Source of the DNA: CALKYB01 sp964510575 | GTDB lineage: Bacteria; Bdellovibrionota_C; UBA2361; SZUA-149; CALKYB01 | Length of the DNA: 64,000 bases | Assembly: GCA_964510575.1 (NCBI GenBank) | Contig: CAZECN010000005.1 | Location: forward strand, 41,747-105,746 | Reading direction: 5' to 3' | Shown: positions 43,659 through 52,498 of the stretch, piece by piece | Layout: the number at the start of each line of letters is the position of its first letter | Numbering within the stretch: the first letter of the stretch is position 1 | Notes under the pieces: model-generated | Database searches by the model: none | The model's input: the letters and a program-made list of their open reading frames with translations, nothing else | Told to the model about the DNA's origin: nothing | Made by a program: the position numbers and the translations under genes

Positions 43659-45386
43659 TTAGTTTAGCTCGACTGATGTTTTTTCTTGTTCAAGACCTAG
43701 TTGTAGAGCCTTTCTAATCAATTCAGTTAAAGTTTCCCCATCTTTTGGACTCTTAGTTACAACGAATCTTGCTCCAGAAATCAAGCTCTCCCCAATTTTT
43801 CCTTGTTCAATAGTTTGTGAAGAACTCAGTTCCAATCTCTGTAGTTGATTGCAGATCCTGTGGATAAAACTATCAACTTGTCCTGAAGGGGTAAGAACAA
43901 GAATTGAGTTGTCATAAAGCCGGCAGGAGAGAGAGTTCTCAAGTTTAAGCTGTTCAACCAACCGGTCAATTTTACTTTTTATCTCTTCGCAGTTCTCGAT
44001 TCCCAAAGACAGCTCCAGCTCTGGAAAGCAGTTAAAACCAATTTTGATTAAACTATGTCCTGGGGGTTCGTTCTTGATTCGATTGCTAGCCAAGAGTTTA
44101 AATTGACGCCAACCTGGTAGCGACGAATGGCCAGGAGATGATTTATGCTGGTTGAGAAGTCTCAAATGCTCGAGTCTTTTGGAAAGAGTGCTGGCTATTT
44201 TTTCGACTGCAGCAATCTCGGAAGCATCAAAGGCCTCGTGTGGGCGACTGAGTAAAATAAATGCTCCTGCTTCTTTTCCAAGTGAACTGAAGGGTATTGA
44301 AAGAAAGGACCTCTGTTTCATGTCATCAGCAGGCATTGCATGCACGCTTCTATCTTTAAAAAGAATTTTCTTATGCTTGGCTACTAAGTCAAGTAGACGG
44401 TGTTCTTTTTGTTGATCTTCAACGCTGTAGTACTTCGCTGAACCTATTCCTTGCTCCGCAGTTGTTACAATCGCTAGAGCGTCTCTACTAATTAGATTGG
44501 GGGAGAGTTTGGAGGCTCGGGTCATTAACTCATTTTCGTTTTGGCAACTACCAAGGTCTTCGAGAAGAGTTTCAAGTAAAGAAGGGTTAACTTTTATAGT
44601 CGAGGGGTTGTTCTCTATTTTTTGATGAAGCTTTAGGAGAGTCGCTGCCTGATTGCAAAATCCCATCAGTAGTTTTTCAGTTTTCTTTGAAAAGTCGTAA
44701 CTTTTTGTGCTGTCGCAAACCAACACTCCCAGAAGCTCCTCCGTTTGGCTCAGAATAGGAAGGGCGCAAAAACTTTTTAGTGGTTGTGCATCGCGGTAGT
44801 ATAAAAGCGATGATGAGTCATGGTTAAAAGGGCAAATAGTGAGCTTGGTTTTAGCCTCAGCAACCCATCCTACCAAACCAGCTCCATATGCTATTTCAGC
44901 TGCTTCGACGAAGTCCGAGCTGAGGGTTTGAGCTCCCCCAGTAAAGAGAACTTCTTTTTCATTGTCTGCTAAGAATATTGCCGCAGTGTAGGATTCGGTG
45001 ACATTAGCAATTAATTGGCAAAGGGAAGCTAGGTGACTCTCAACTCCTAGTAGCTCTAATCTTTTAGAAGGTTTTTCCTGTTCAAGACTTGCGATATTGT
45101 TTGCCACAGGGCTTTGAAAAGCTGAGTTTTCAAAAGGCTGGGTTGGTGCAGTTTCGGCTTCTTCCATTTGAAGCGAAGGTTTGTCGAGGGGAGTAGGCTC
45201 GCTTTTAGGACTGTCCCAACTTGCAGTTACTGTCGATTGAAGAAAAGGCCGACCGTCTTTTGTGCTAAGGTCACTATCTAAAAGTAGATTCTGTTGGGTA
45301 GAGGACAGATTACTGGCCTCTTGTTTTGTTTTTTCTATTTCAGCTTCTGCAGTAAGAAAAAAAATATCCTCAGCTTTTCTGCTCAT
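43659..45386 (-). CDS. Two-GAF sensor protein with a degenerate GGDEF-like C terminus
   Basis: The 575-residue protein has a polar N-terminal region (about 1-95), a first GAF domain (about 100-250, with ALPILSQTEELLGVLVCDS), a second GAF-like domain (about 265-405, with SIPFSSLGKEAGAFILLSRP) and a C-terminal domain (about 415-570) that follows the GGDEF fold, but the signature itself is replaced: where GG(D/E)EF should stand the sequence reads CRLYDNSILVL. It should therefore be unable to make cyclic di-GMP and may bind a ligand or protein instead. There is no membrane helix. It leads the mreB operon, eight bases before mreB. Confidence 0.7.
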   Translation of the reverse strand: MSRKAEDIFFLTAEAEIEKTKQEASNLSSTQQNLLLDSDLSTKDGRPFLQSTVTASWDSPKSEPTPLDKPSLQMEEAETAPTQPFENSAFQSPVANNIASLEQEKPSKRLELLGVESHLASLCQLIANVTESYTAAIFLADNEKEVLFTGGAQTLSSDFVEAAEIAYGAGLVGWVAEAKTKLTICPFNHDSSSLLYYRDAQPLKSFCALPILSQTEELLGVLVCDSTKSYDFSKKTEKLLMGFCNQAATLLKLHQKIENNPSTIKVNPSLLETLLEDLGSCQNENELMTRASKLSPNLISRDALAIVTTAEQGIGSAKYYSVEDQQKEHRLLDLVAKHKKILFKDRSVHAMPADDMKQRSFLSIPFSSLGKEAGAFILLSRPHEAFDASEIAAVEKIASTLSKRLEHLRLLNQHKSSPGHSSLPGWRQFKLLASNRIKNEPPGHSLIKIGFNCFPELELSLGIENCEEIKSKIDRLVEQLKLENSLSCRLYDNSILVLTPSGQVDSFIHRICNQLQRLELSSSQTIEQGKIGESLISGARFVVTKSPKDGETLTELIRKALQLGLEQEKTSVELN

Positions 45387-45658
45387 CAGGCACTATCCAA
45401 ACAATTTAAATTACTGTTAAACGCAATGGCTGGAAAACCTCTCCAGCTCGGCCAGATTGGGGAAGAGAGCGAACGGCATTTCAACCGAAGCGCACTCAAA
45501 GCGATATTATTGATAAAAATAATGAGCAAATCCCCGACTTACTACAACTCGCTTAAAGTAACAAAGGGCGCAGTAGGCCACAAGGGATGAATTGTTGAGA
45601 TCTTAAAGAAAATCGTAAGCCTTCAAGCCAACTTAAATGCTTACTTTAAAATAGCTTC

Positions 45659-47455
45659 TCAGTTTTCAGATCTAGGTGCTGGAGACTCGGCCGGAGGATT
45701 AGCAGCTGGCTTCGAATTCGATTTGTTTACATCTTTTTCAGGTTTATTCTTTTGCTCTGGCTTAGATTCATTTCCGGAAGTCTCTTTAGCTTTGCCGTTA
45801 TTTCCACGGCGATTACCTCTTCTTCCAGAGCCTCGTGATCTTTGTTTTTTTTCTTCCGAACTATTTCTACGATTTCCACCCCTTCTTGAGGATCTTTTCT
45901 TAGCTGAAGATCTTGTTCTATCGCCTCTCTTATTTCTTTGGCTACTGTCAGCCCTAGGCTCAGCTGCTCCAGAGTCTAGTTCCAACTCATACTCGTGTTG
46001 CTTAAGCCCACTATGAGGAAAAACCATTATTTTGACATTGGTCTGTTGTTCAATAGCAACTATTTCAGATCTCTTCTCATTAAGTAGAAAAAAGGCTCCT
46101 GACGGGCTCATCCGAATATTGATTTTTTCGATTCCACCAGCAAAGGCCGTGCTCTCAATTTTTCTAAATGCCTCAAGGGCTGCAGATTTTGAAGTTTTAA
46201 TCCGGCCTCGTCCATCACAATAGTGGCAGGTTGTGTAACGCTGACTAGCTAACGAAGTTTTAAGCCTTTGCCGTGACATTTCTAGTAATCCAAACTTCGA
46301 AATCCTAGACATTTCAACTTTAGCTTTATCTCGTTTAAGAGCTTCTTTAAGAGTTTTCTCAACAACAAGCCTGTGTCTTTTATCAAGCATGTCGATGAAG
46401 TCGATAACAACTAGTCCACCAAGATCCCTTAGTCGAAGCTGAGTCGCTATAGTTTTGGCTGCTTCTTTATTGGTTGCGAAGGCAGTTTCCTCAACGTCTG
46501 ATTGTCCAGTGGAACGACCTGAGTTCACGTCAACTGCTACGACAGCCTCCGTTGTGTCGATAACTATAGAACCGCCACTAGGTAGAGTAACCTCAGGACT
46601 GTCGATAGCCTCAATTTGGTTATCCAGCATGAAGTTCGAAAAGAGCGGTCGATCTTCTTGGTAAAACTGAATCTTGTCTTTAAATGAAGGTACGTTTTTT
46701 TGAACGAACTCTTCTACGTTATTAAAAACTTCTTTCTCGTCGATTAGGATTTCTTCAATATCAGAAGTTAAAAAATCCCTAACCGTTCGGATTGCCAAAT
46801 TACTCTCGGTGAAGAGAGGGCAAGGAATAGGGGGATTTTCCAGCGATCTGGTAACAACTTCACGCCATATATTAAGAAGATTATCCAAGTCTCCTTGTAG
46901 CTCAGGACCGGATTTGTCGATCCCAGCAGTGCGAACAATTACACTCATGCCTGGCGGAACTTTCAAGTTTTGAACTGCTTGTCTTAAACGAGTTCTCTGC
47001 CCTGCGTCACTAATTTTTCTGGAAACACCACCTCTTTGACTACCGATCATCAACACAAGAAATCTTCCAGGTATCGAAAGATTGGTAGTGAGTGTGGCAC
47101 CTTTAGCTTCCCTCTCGTCCTTTACAACTTGGACAATTAAATTTTGCCCAGCTGATAGAACGTCTTGAATAGAAGGTCGACTTGGACGTCCCTTTTTACT
47201 CTCAGGGGGCCAATTCTTGAAGTAAGCAGGATGGATATCGTTGATCTGCAAGAAACCATTTCTTTTGGATCCGATATCAAGAAATGCAGCCTGAAGACTT
47301 GGTTCAATTCTGGTGATGGAGGCTTTATAAAGGTTTCCCTTTAATTGCTGCCTAGCAGCACTTTCAACTTCTAGCTCAAGAAGTTGACTATCATCAGCAA
47401 TCGCAATTCGACACTCTTCCTGGTGGTTTGCGTTGATTAACATTCGGCGAGTCAT
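45659..47455 (-). CDS. rne: Ribonuclease E/G family endoribonuclease with basic C-terminal tail
   Basis: The enzyme cuts AU-rich single-stranded RNA and matures rRNA and tRNA. The 598-residue product has an S1 domain (about 35-125), the DNase I-like catalytic core with VDVNSGRST and VVIDFIDM, and the Zn-link cysteines in CHYCDGRG (about 415). Residues about 500-598 form a Lys/Arg/Gly-rich tail (RSSRRGGNRR, RGSGRRGNRRGN) likely to bind RNA. This is shorter than E. coli RNase E (1061) and longer than RNase G (489), so it could act as either; rne is used for the tail. AGGAGA precedes ATG 47455, and a 647-bp upstream gap could hold a long leader. Confidence 0.9.
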   Translation of the reverse strand: MTRRMLINANHQEECRIAIADDSQLLELEVESAARQQLKGNLYKASITRIEPSLQAAFLDIGSKRNGFLQINDIHPAYFKNWPPESKKGRPSRPSIQDVLSAGQNLIVQVVKDEREAKGATLTTNLSIPGRFLVLMIGSQRGGVSRKISDAGQRTRLRQAVQNLKVPPGMSVIVRTAGIDKSGPELQGDLDNLLNIWREVVTRSLENPPIPCPLFTESNLAIRTVRDFLTSDIEEILIDEKEVFNNVEEFVQKNVPSFKDKIQFYQEDRPLFSNFMLDNQIEAIDSPEVTLPSGGSIVIDTTEAVVAVDVNSGRSTGQSDVEETAFATNKEAAKTIATQLRLRDLGGLVVIDFIDMLDKRHRLVVEKTLKEALKRDKAKVEMSRISKFGLLEMSRQRLKTSLASQRYTTCHYCDGRGRIKTSKSAALEAFRKIESTAFAGGIEKINIRMSPSGAFFLLNEKRSEIVAIEQQTNVKIMVFPHSGLKQHEYELELDSGAAEPRADSSQRNKRGDRTRSSAKKRSSRRGGNRRNSSEEKKQRSRGSGRRGNRRGNNGKAKETSGNESKPEQKNKPEKDVNKSNSKPAANPPAESPAPRSEN

Positions 47456-48102
47456 GACATTCTCCTAATGAGGGAATGAGTCACTCAGTTCAGCAGTAAT
47501 TTGAGACCTATTGTCTGACGAATCAAGCAAGGACTGGCCTTGCCTTTGGTCAGGACAAGGGTGGGAAGCTATTCCGGAGGTAGAGAAAAGATCTAGTTTC
47601 CGAACTAGATAAGAAATCGGGATTTATATCCGATTCTCTTGATGAAAATTTATATTCGGAACTGTGATTCATTTTGAACTAGTCTACTATCTTCCGGAAA
47701 GTGCGCTCTCCTAAAAGGTTGCATCACTACAGCTTTTATTGAGCTGCTTAGGCTACCTTTGTCTCAATGAGCTAAGAACTTAAAATGGGCTCTTTCCTTT
47801 TGATTCGATAAAAAATACGAAAATTGGTTAATCCTTAGAAGCTGAGTTCGGATTGCCTTCAGCTGATCCTTGCCGGCCTCTCTCGAGTTTAAAACTTTGT
47901 AACGGGCTGCCTGAGAATCCAAGATTGAACAGACTCGGCCCTTCTACTGCGCCTTCACTATATAGGATGGGAAATTCAAAGCCAATGATTCTGAAGAATT
48001 GTTTCTAGACCATTTCTGGCTAGATTGAGAGATTTGACAGGCTTTAAGCTCTTAAGGGGGATTAAATTAGTCGGTTATTGCTAGATTTAGACTTCAAGGA
48101 AA
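47456..48102. other. 647-bp intergenic region, possible long rne leader
   Basis: No protein gene is supported. The region has several palindromes: ATCTAGTTTCCGAACTAGAT (47591-47610, 8-bp stem, 4-base loop) and AATCGG/CCGATT (47615-47635). A TTGATT-16-TCAAAT pair could start rne on the minus strand about 50 bp upstream. In other bacteria rne mRNA has a long leader used for autoregulation, which would fit. A TTGACA (about 48034, plus strand) has no partner -10. Confidence 0.4.
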
Positions 48103-49320
48103 TTAGGCTTGGGCTGGCTTCAAGTTCATTCTAGCGAAATCACGGTCGTTATTCAGCCAGTAAGAGAAGATGTTTTCAGCATATTCCGGGAAAAGGGGAG
48201 CTGGTTCAATCGACCCTGAAAATCTCTCCAACGTCGGGTCCATGTTAAACCTAGGGTTTCTATTTGCGTACAAGAGGTAAGGGTAAACTCTTTGAAGAAG
48301 ACTTTTTCTTTTTCCCACAAAACTTTCAAAAGCATGTTCAAACATTTCAAAACCGCTCACCGCGAGATTGATAGTAGCGAATTTTAATACGCTACCATCC
48401 GGTTTAGTCATGGTCGGAAAGTTTAGTTTTCGGTAGCCATTTTTTTCTAGGAACTGCCCTAGGCAATGAATAATCTCCTTGATGCTTGTATCACGGTCTA
48501 CTCCTGCACAGATATGATAGCAAGGGTTATCGCCAGGTTTAACTTTTGAAATCTCTGCAATTGACTTTGCTACATAGTCTACTGGAACAAGGTCAATTGA
48601 TGTGTAGGGATTAGCTGGAAAGGTTTGAAAGATATCTCTCATAAATACCTTGAGCATAACGAAAATTGTAGTGAAGCTGGAAGAGTAACCTGTGCGGCTG
48701 TCACCAACGATTATACTTGGTCTGTAAATATGTAAGGGAATCTCCCCCCAGCTTTCTCTGACTAGTTTTTCAGCTTCGGCTTTAGATTTTTCATAAGAAT
48801 TTTTAAAGCGATGTGATACGTCGAGGTCTGAAGCCGAAACTATTTTTTCTTTGTCCCCTGCAACATAAGCTGTCGAGACATAATTGAGTAGAGGGCGGTT
48901 TCCATTAACGCGATCTGAATTGCAGGATTTCACTGCCCAAGAAAGAGCTAGAATTTCTTCAGTTCCGGCCACATTTGTCTTTCTGGCTTTTTCTAAACTT
49001 TGAGTGAAACTTACACTTGCACCACAATGAACAATCTCCTTGGTGTTGGTCACTAACCTAGAGTAATCCGCTGGACTGAGACCAAACCTTGGTTGGGAAA
49101 TGTCCCCCTCAACAAATTCGAGGCGCTCAACTAGATCGCTTTTGGCAAGTCCACAGCTTGTGTTTAGTCTTTCGATTATCTCGGTAAACCGGTCCTCGGC
49201 AGAACTGCCAGACTTAGGCCTAATCAGCAGGCAAAGTTTCTCTGAGCCAGATCTGCTTTTGAGCAGCTCAGCTAAAAGCTCTTGGCCGAGAAAGCCTGTT
49301 GATCCAGTAATAAAAATCAT
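48103..49320 (-). CDS. Fatty acyl-CoA/ACP reductase-like (NAD_binding_4 thioester reductase family)
   Basis: The 405-residue protein starts with the NAD(P) motif ITGSTGFLGQELL (4-16), has LLIRPKSG (typical arginine after the second strand), HCGASVSF, YVSTAYVAG and the catalytic YEKSK (Y176, K180). This is the Rossmann domain of fatty acyl reductases and thioester reductases, which reduce acyl-CoA or acyl-ACP to aldehyde or alcohol. The C-terminal about 130 residues extend beyond the core. A wax ester synthase-like gene lies divergently 150 bp away, so the likely product is a fatty alcohol for ester formation (inference). No ribosome binding site is evident at ATG 49320. Confidence 0.82.
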   Translation of the reverse strand: MIFITGSTGFLGQELLAELLKSRSGSEKLCLLIRPKSGSSAEDRFTEIIERLNTSCGLAKSDLVERLEFVEGDISQPRFGLSPADYSRLVTNTKEIVHCGASVSFTQSLEKARKTNVAGTEEILALSWAVKSCNSDRVNGNRPLLNYVSTAYVAGDKEKIVSASDLDVSHRFKNSYEKSKAEAEKLVRESWGEIPLHIYRPSIIVGDSRTGYSSSFTTIFVMLKVFMRDIFQTFPANPYTSIDLVPVDYVAKSIAEISKVKPGDNPCYHICAGVDRDTSIKEIIHCLGQFLEKNGYRKLNFPTMTKPDGSVLKFATINLAVSGFEMFEHAFESFVGKRKSLLQRVYPYLLYANRNPRFNMDPTLERFSGSIEPAPLFPEYAENIFSYWLNNDRDFARMNLKPAQA

Positions 49321-49470
49321 AAAATTACTACGCTTTTGACAACGATACTATTTGGGCACTTGATGCTTATAGTAGAAAAAGATCTATTAATCTACTAGAC
49401 TTTTAGCTTCAGCAGTTAGCTATTTGTGGAAAACTAAATTGTTTAAATTTGAGCTAGGTTTAAGTCAGTA

Positions 49471-50781
49471 ATGAGTTTTGTTGGAGTCAGACAAATCGAA
49501 CCTCTGAATAGAGGCTTTCTCTATATTGATAGTGAGAAAAACTCTCAGGATATAGCCGCTTTGATGAAACTGGATTCTGAGCCAGAAATCGATGGTATTC
49601 GCTCCAGAATAGTTCAGCTTGTTGATTCAGTTCCCAACTTAGGTTTTTGCGTAGACCAGGAACGCAGGAGACTGCGCCCGGCAGAGACTTCATGGGTGGC
49701 TCAGGATAATTTTTCTGAAATTAACTTGCGACTCGAGGGTGGTCAGACTCTAGAGAAACATTTGGGTGAGATTTGTAGTGGAATGCTCTGTGCGGATAAA
49801 CCTGCTTGGTCCATTACCTTAATCCATGCTCAAGAAGGAGGTCAGGTCAGCAAGGCGGAGTTTTCCCTATTGCTTAGGGCCCATCATGTTATAGCCGATG
49901 GCTTGAGCCTAATTGAGATGGCTAGATTTTTGGGAGGAAGTTCAAGAGAAAAATCTTTGGAGCAACAATACCAGTCTCTACCAAAATTTAGGAATAGTCA
50001 GCAAAGCCTGGCTACTGAAAAAGAACATCAGACGGAAAAAGGTTTATTTTCTATCCTTAGGCAACTTTTTAGGGATGTTATTCGCAAGCGAAGCTATGGT
50101 CCTTTTAATGGGGAGAATTCTGGCACTAGGCGCTTGGTTATGTTTGATTTGCCAGTTTCTATTTTGCGGAAAATTAAAGCTGACCAAGACTGTAGCTTGA
50201 ATGATTTGGTACTCGGCATAGTTTCGGGAGCTCTGGAGCGTTATCAACATCAAAAAAGTCTAAAAGCCAAAAGAACATTCGTCTTGGTTCCGGTTGATTT
50301 GCGGAAATTTTCTGAAAGGTTAAGAATTGGTAACGCTATATCTTTTTTTAGATTTCAGCTTCCCGTTGGAACTGATCCCAAGGCTGGGACTGACTGGGAG
50401 CGAGTAAGAGAAATTTCTCGAATTACTAATTCCAGCGAAGCTGAAAGTAGCAAAAAAACCTATAAAATTGCAGGTCGAGTTCTTAGTTGGCTACCTGCTC
50501 CTCTGGCAAGTTGGCTAGCAAAGAGAACAATGTCTCAGAACGGTTTCATTTGCACTAATGTGCCACACTTTCGTGGTGAGATTTATGTTGCTGGTGCGAA
50601 AGTGACTGGAATTTATGGAGTGACTGCTCTATTGCCAGGCAATGGATTGGGCTTTTCTTTTGTGGGGTACAAAGATCATTATAATGTGTCGATAATTACC
50701 GACCCAGGAGTCGTGTCCGATCCGGAGTTGTTGCAGCAATCTTGCTTAGATACTTTTGAAACTATCGTTATGAATCAGTGA
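49471..50781 (+). CDS. Wax ester synthase/diacylglycerol acyltransferase (WS/DGAT family)
   Basis: The 436-residue protein has the active-site motif HHVIADG at 138-144 (family HHxxxDG) and further WS/DGAT blocks: LNDLVLGIVSGAL, FVLVPVDLRK, GNAISFFRFQLPVG and CTNVPHFRGEIYVAGAKV followed by GLGFSFVGYKDHYNVSI. These enzymes esterify acyl-CoA with fatty alcohol or diacylglycerol, forming storage lipid at the inner membrane. Length is in the family range (about 450). Its neighbour is a fatty acyl reductase on the other strand, the natural alcohol supplier. Confidence 0.88.
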   Translation: MSFVGVRQIEPLNRGFLYIDSEKNSQDIAALMKLDSEPEIDGIRSRIVQLVDSVPNLGFCVDQERRRLRPAETSWVAQDNFSEINLRLEGGQTLEKHLGEICSGMLCADKPAWSITLIHAQEGGQVSKAEFSLLLRAHHVIADGLSLIEMARFLGGSSREKSLEQQYQSLPKFRNSQQSLATEKEHQTEKGLFSILRQLFRDVIRKRSYGPFNGENSGTRRLVMFDLPVSILRKIKADQDCSLNDLVLGIVSGALERYQHQKSLKAKRTFVLVPVDLRKFSERLRIGNAISFFRFQLPVGTDPKAGTDWERVREISRITNSSEAESSKKTYKIAGRVLSWLPAPLASWLAKRTMSQNGFICTNVPHFRGEIYVAGAKVTGIYGVTALLPGNGLGFSFVGYKDHYNVSIITDPGVVSDPELLQQSCLDTFETIVMNQ

Positions 50782-51194
50782 CCTTGGTAAGGAAGGTGGC
50801 TTTCATGGTCAAGGTATCTCTCGTTCCATGATTTGGTTTCGCTAGCGCCCAATTTCGAGGATCGCTCCATTTCAAGCCAAGCATCTTCTATAGCGCAATC
50901 TTTGGGGTTTTTCTTAGTGATAGGAATTCGCTTAGGATCCTTCGCAGCCCTAGCTTCTTCAACGCGTTTCTTTTCCAGGTGTCCTCCAACTACAAGTCCT
51001 CCTAGTGCCCCTGCAGCTCCTCCAACTACAGTTCCTAGCACTGGGTCACTAAATTGACTGTGTCCTAGGTATCCTCCTGCTAGTCCCCCAATTGATGAGC
51101 TAACAACTTCTGTTTTAGAATATGTTGCTGGAGAGCAGGCTCCTAGAGTTGATAGTAGAGATAGAATCACTAGGTGTTTGATTTGAAAATTCAT
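50775..51194 (-). CDS. Glycine-zipper lipoprotein
   Basis: The start is set at ATG 51194, where a lipoprotein signal MNFQIKHLVILSLLSTLGAC begins; the open frame extends to 51284 without sense. The 139-residue protein has a glycine-zipper region (SSIGGLAGGYLG...GTVVGGAAGALGGLVVGG) that may insert in the outer membrane, then a charged tail with IEDAWLEMERSSK. Such proteins resemble the SlyB/Pcp or OmpA-like linker families, but no exact family is recognised. It overlaps the end of the WS/DGAT gene by 7 bp, convergently. Confidence 0.65.
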   Translation of the reverse strand: MNFQIKHLVILSLLSTLGACSPATYSKTEVVSSSIGGLAGGYLGHSQFSDPVLGTVVGGAAGALGGLVVGGHLEKKRVEEARAAKDPKRIPITKKNPKDCAIEDAWLEMERSSKLGASETKSWNERYLDHESHLPYQGH

Positions 51195-51331
51195 TTGAAA
51201 AACCTGTTTATTGTTTAAGCTAGCTTCGTTGATAGCCTTTCCATTGTTATGGCCAATAAACCTAAGGGTGTGACAAAATAACACCTTGGTAAGTGCCTGA
51301 TATTATATAAGAAAAAACTCATGTTTTATTG

Positions 51332-52474
51332 CTAGTCACTAAGAGCAGCTGAGGCAATAATAGTTTTTTGAATTTGATTGGTGCCTTCTACTATTTGCAG
51401 CATTTTGGCATCACGGATTAGTTTTTCGGCTCCAAACTCTCTAAGGTAGCCACTGCCACCCATAAGCTGGGCAGAATCTAATGTAGTTTGCATAGCTGAG
51501 TCCGTGGCAAAGCATTTTGCTACTGCAGCCTCGCTGGTTGCTCTTTCACCTCGGTCTAAACACTTGGCAGCCTCTCGAGTTAAAAGGATCGAGGCATTAG
51601 TTCTGCTAATCATGTCAGCAAGCATGAACTGCAGGCCTTGAAACTCAGAAATATATTGGCCAAATTGTTTTCTAGTTTTCATGTGGTTTGATGCAAGCTG
51701 AATACCATGAGCAGCGAGACCACATGCGGCCGCAGCTATGTTTACTCGTCCTCCCGCCAGACCTGAAAGAGCTATTTTATAGCCGGCCCCTTCAGCGCCG
51801 ACTCGATTATCTTCACTTATCTCACAATCTTCAAACCCAATTGAACAAATTGGCGCTCCTTCACATCCCATTTTTTTTTCCGATTTACCTCGAACTAAGC
51901 CAGGTGTTTCTGCTGAAACTAGAAAAGAAGAAATTTGAGGTTTTCCTTTTGAATCTCCTGTTTTAGCGAATACCAAAAACGTATCTGCAACTGGCCCCGA
52001 GGTTATGTAAATCTTCTCTCCCTGAAGAAGGTATCCTTTGTCGGTTCGAACAGCTGAGCAGCTCAAAGCAGAAGCATCTGAACCTGCGCCAGGTTCGGTG
52101 AGACAAAAAGCCGCTAATTTTTCGCCAGAAATAAGTTTTTGTGATTCTGTAGCGATAAAGTCCGATGAAATATTTTTAGCCAATAACTTACTGACCATCA
52201 GGTGAACAGAGAGGTAGATAGCAGGTCCTAGTTGACATTCAGCAAGACTTTTAATCACCCCAGCCGTTGCATAAGATCCAAAGAGTAGATCATTCTCCAC
52301 TGAGCCGAGCTGAGTTAGTCCAGCTTTTCCAAAAAGATCAAAATGCTCTCTTTTAAATTCACATTCTTCTAAAGCAGCATCTAGGGTGACTTTACTAGCC
52401 AGTTCACCAGCCGTCCGGAGCAATTGTTTAATTTCGGCGCTATCAGTCTGGCTGAAGAAATCAAGCAAAGCCAT
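51332..52474 (-). CDS. Acyl-CoA dehydrogenase
   Basis: The 380-residue flavoenzyme has CLTEPGAGSDASALSC with YITSGP (FAD and substrate site), GRVNIAAAACGLA, RKQFGQYISEFQGLQFMLADM and the C-terminal GGSGYLREFGAEKLIRDAKMLQIVEGTNQIQ in which the Glu of VEGT is the usual catalytic base. It introduces the alpha-beta double bond of acyl-CoA in beta-oxidation or branched-chain degradation. Substrate length cannot be told. AAGGAC precedes ATG 52474. It follows phoR by 24 bp in the same direction, but may not be functionally linked to it. Confidence 0.93.
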   Translation of the reverse strand: MALLDFFSQTDSAEIKQLLRTAGELASKVTLDAALEECEFKREHFDLFGKAGLTQLGSVENDLLFGSYATAGVIKSLAECQLGPAIYLSVHLMVSKLLAKNISSDFIATESQKLISGEKLAAFCLTEPGAGSDASALSCSAVRTDKGYLLQGEKIYITSGPVADTFLVFAKTGDSKGKPQISSFLVSAETPGLVRGKSEKKMGCEGAPICSIGFEDCEISEDNRVGAEGAGYKIALSGLAGGRVNIAAAACGLAAHGIQLASNHMKTRKQFGQYISEFQGLQFMLADMISRTNASILLTREAAKCLDRGERATSEAAVAKCFATDSAMQTTLDSAQLMGGSGYLREFGAEKLIRDAKMLQIVEGTNQIQKTIIASAALSD

Positions 52475-52498
52475 AGTAAGTCCTTAAGTGGTTTTCTA

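Noticed and set aside
45294..45590. Plus-strand frame of 98 residues overlapping the GAF gene start
   Set aside because: It overlaps a well-supported gene, has no ribosome binding site and no recognisable domain.
47540..47580. Sequence resembling the SRP RNA core (GGTCAGG ... GGGAAGC)
   Set aside because: Only short words match; the conserved GGTCAGGTCCGGAAGGAAGC loop is not present and no long hairpin encloses it.
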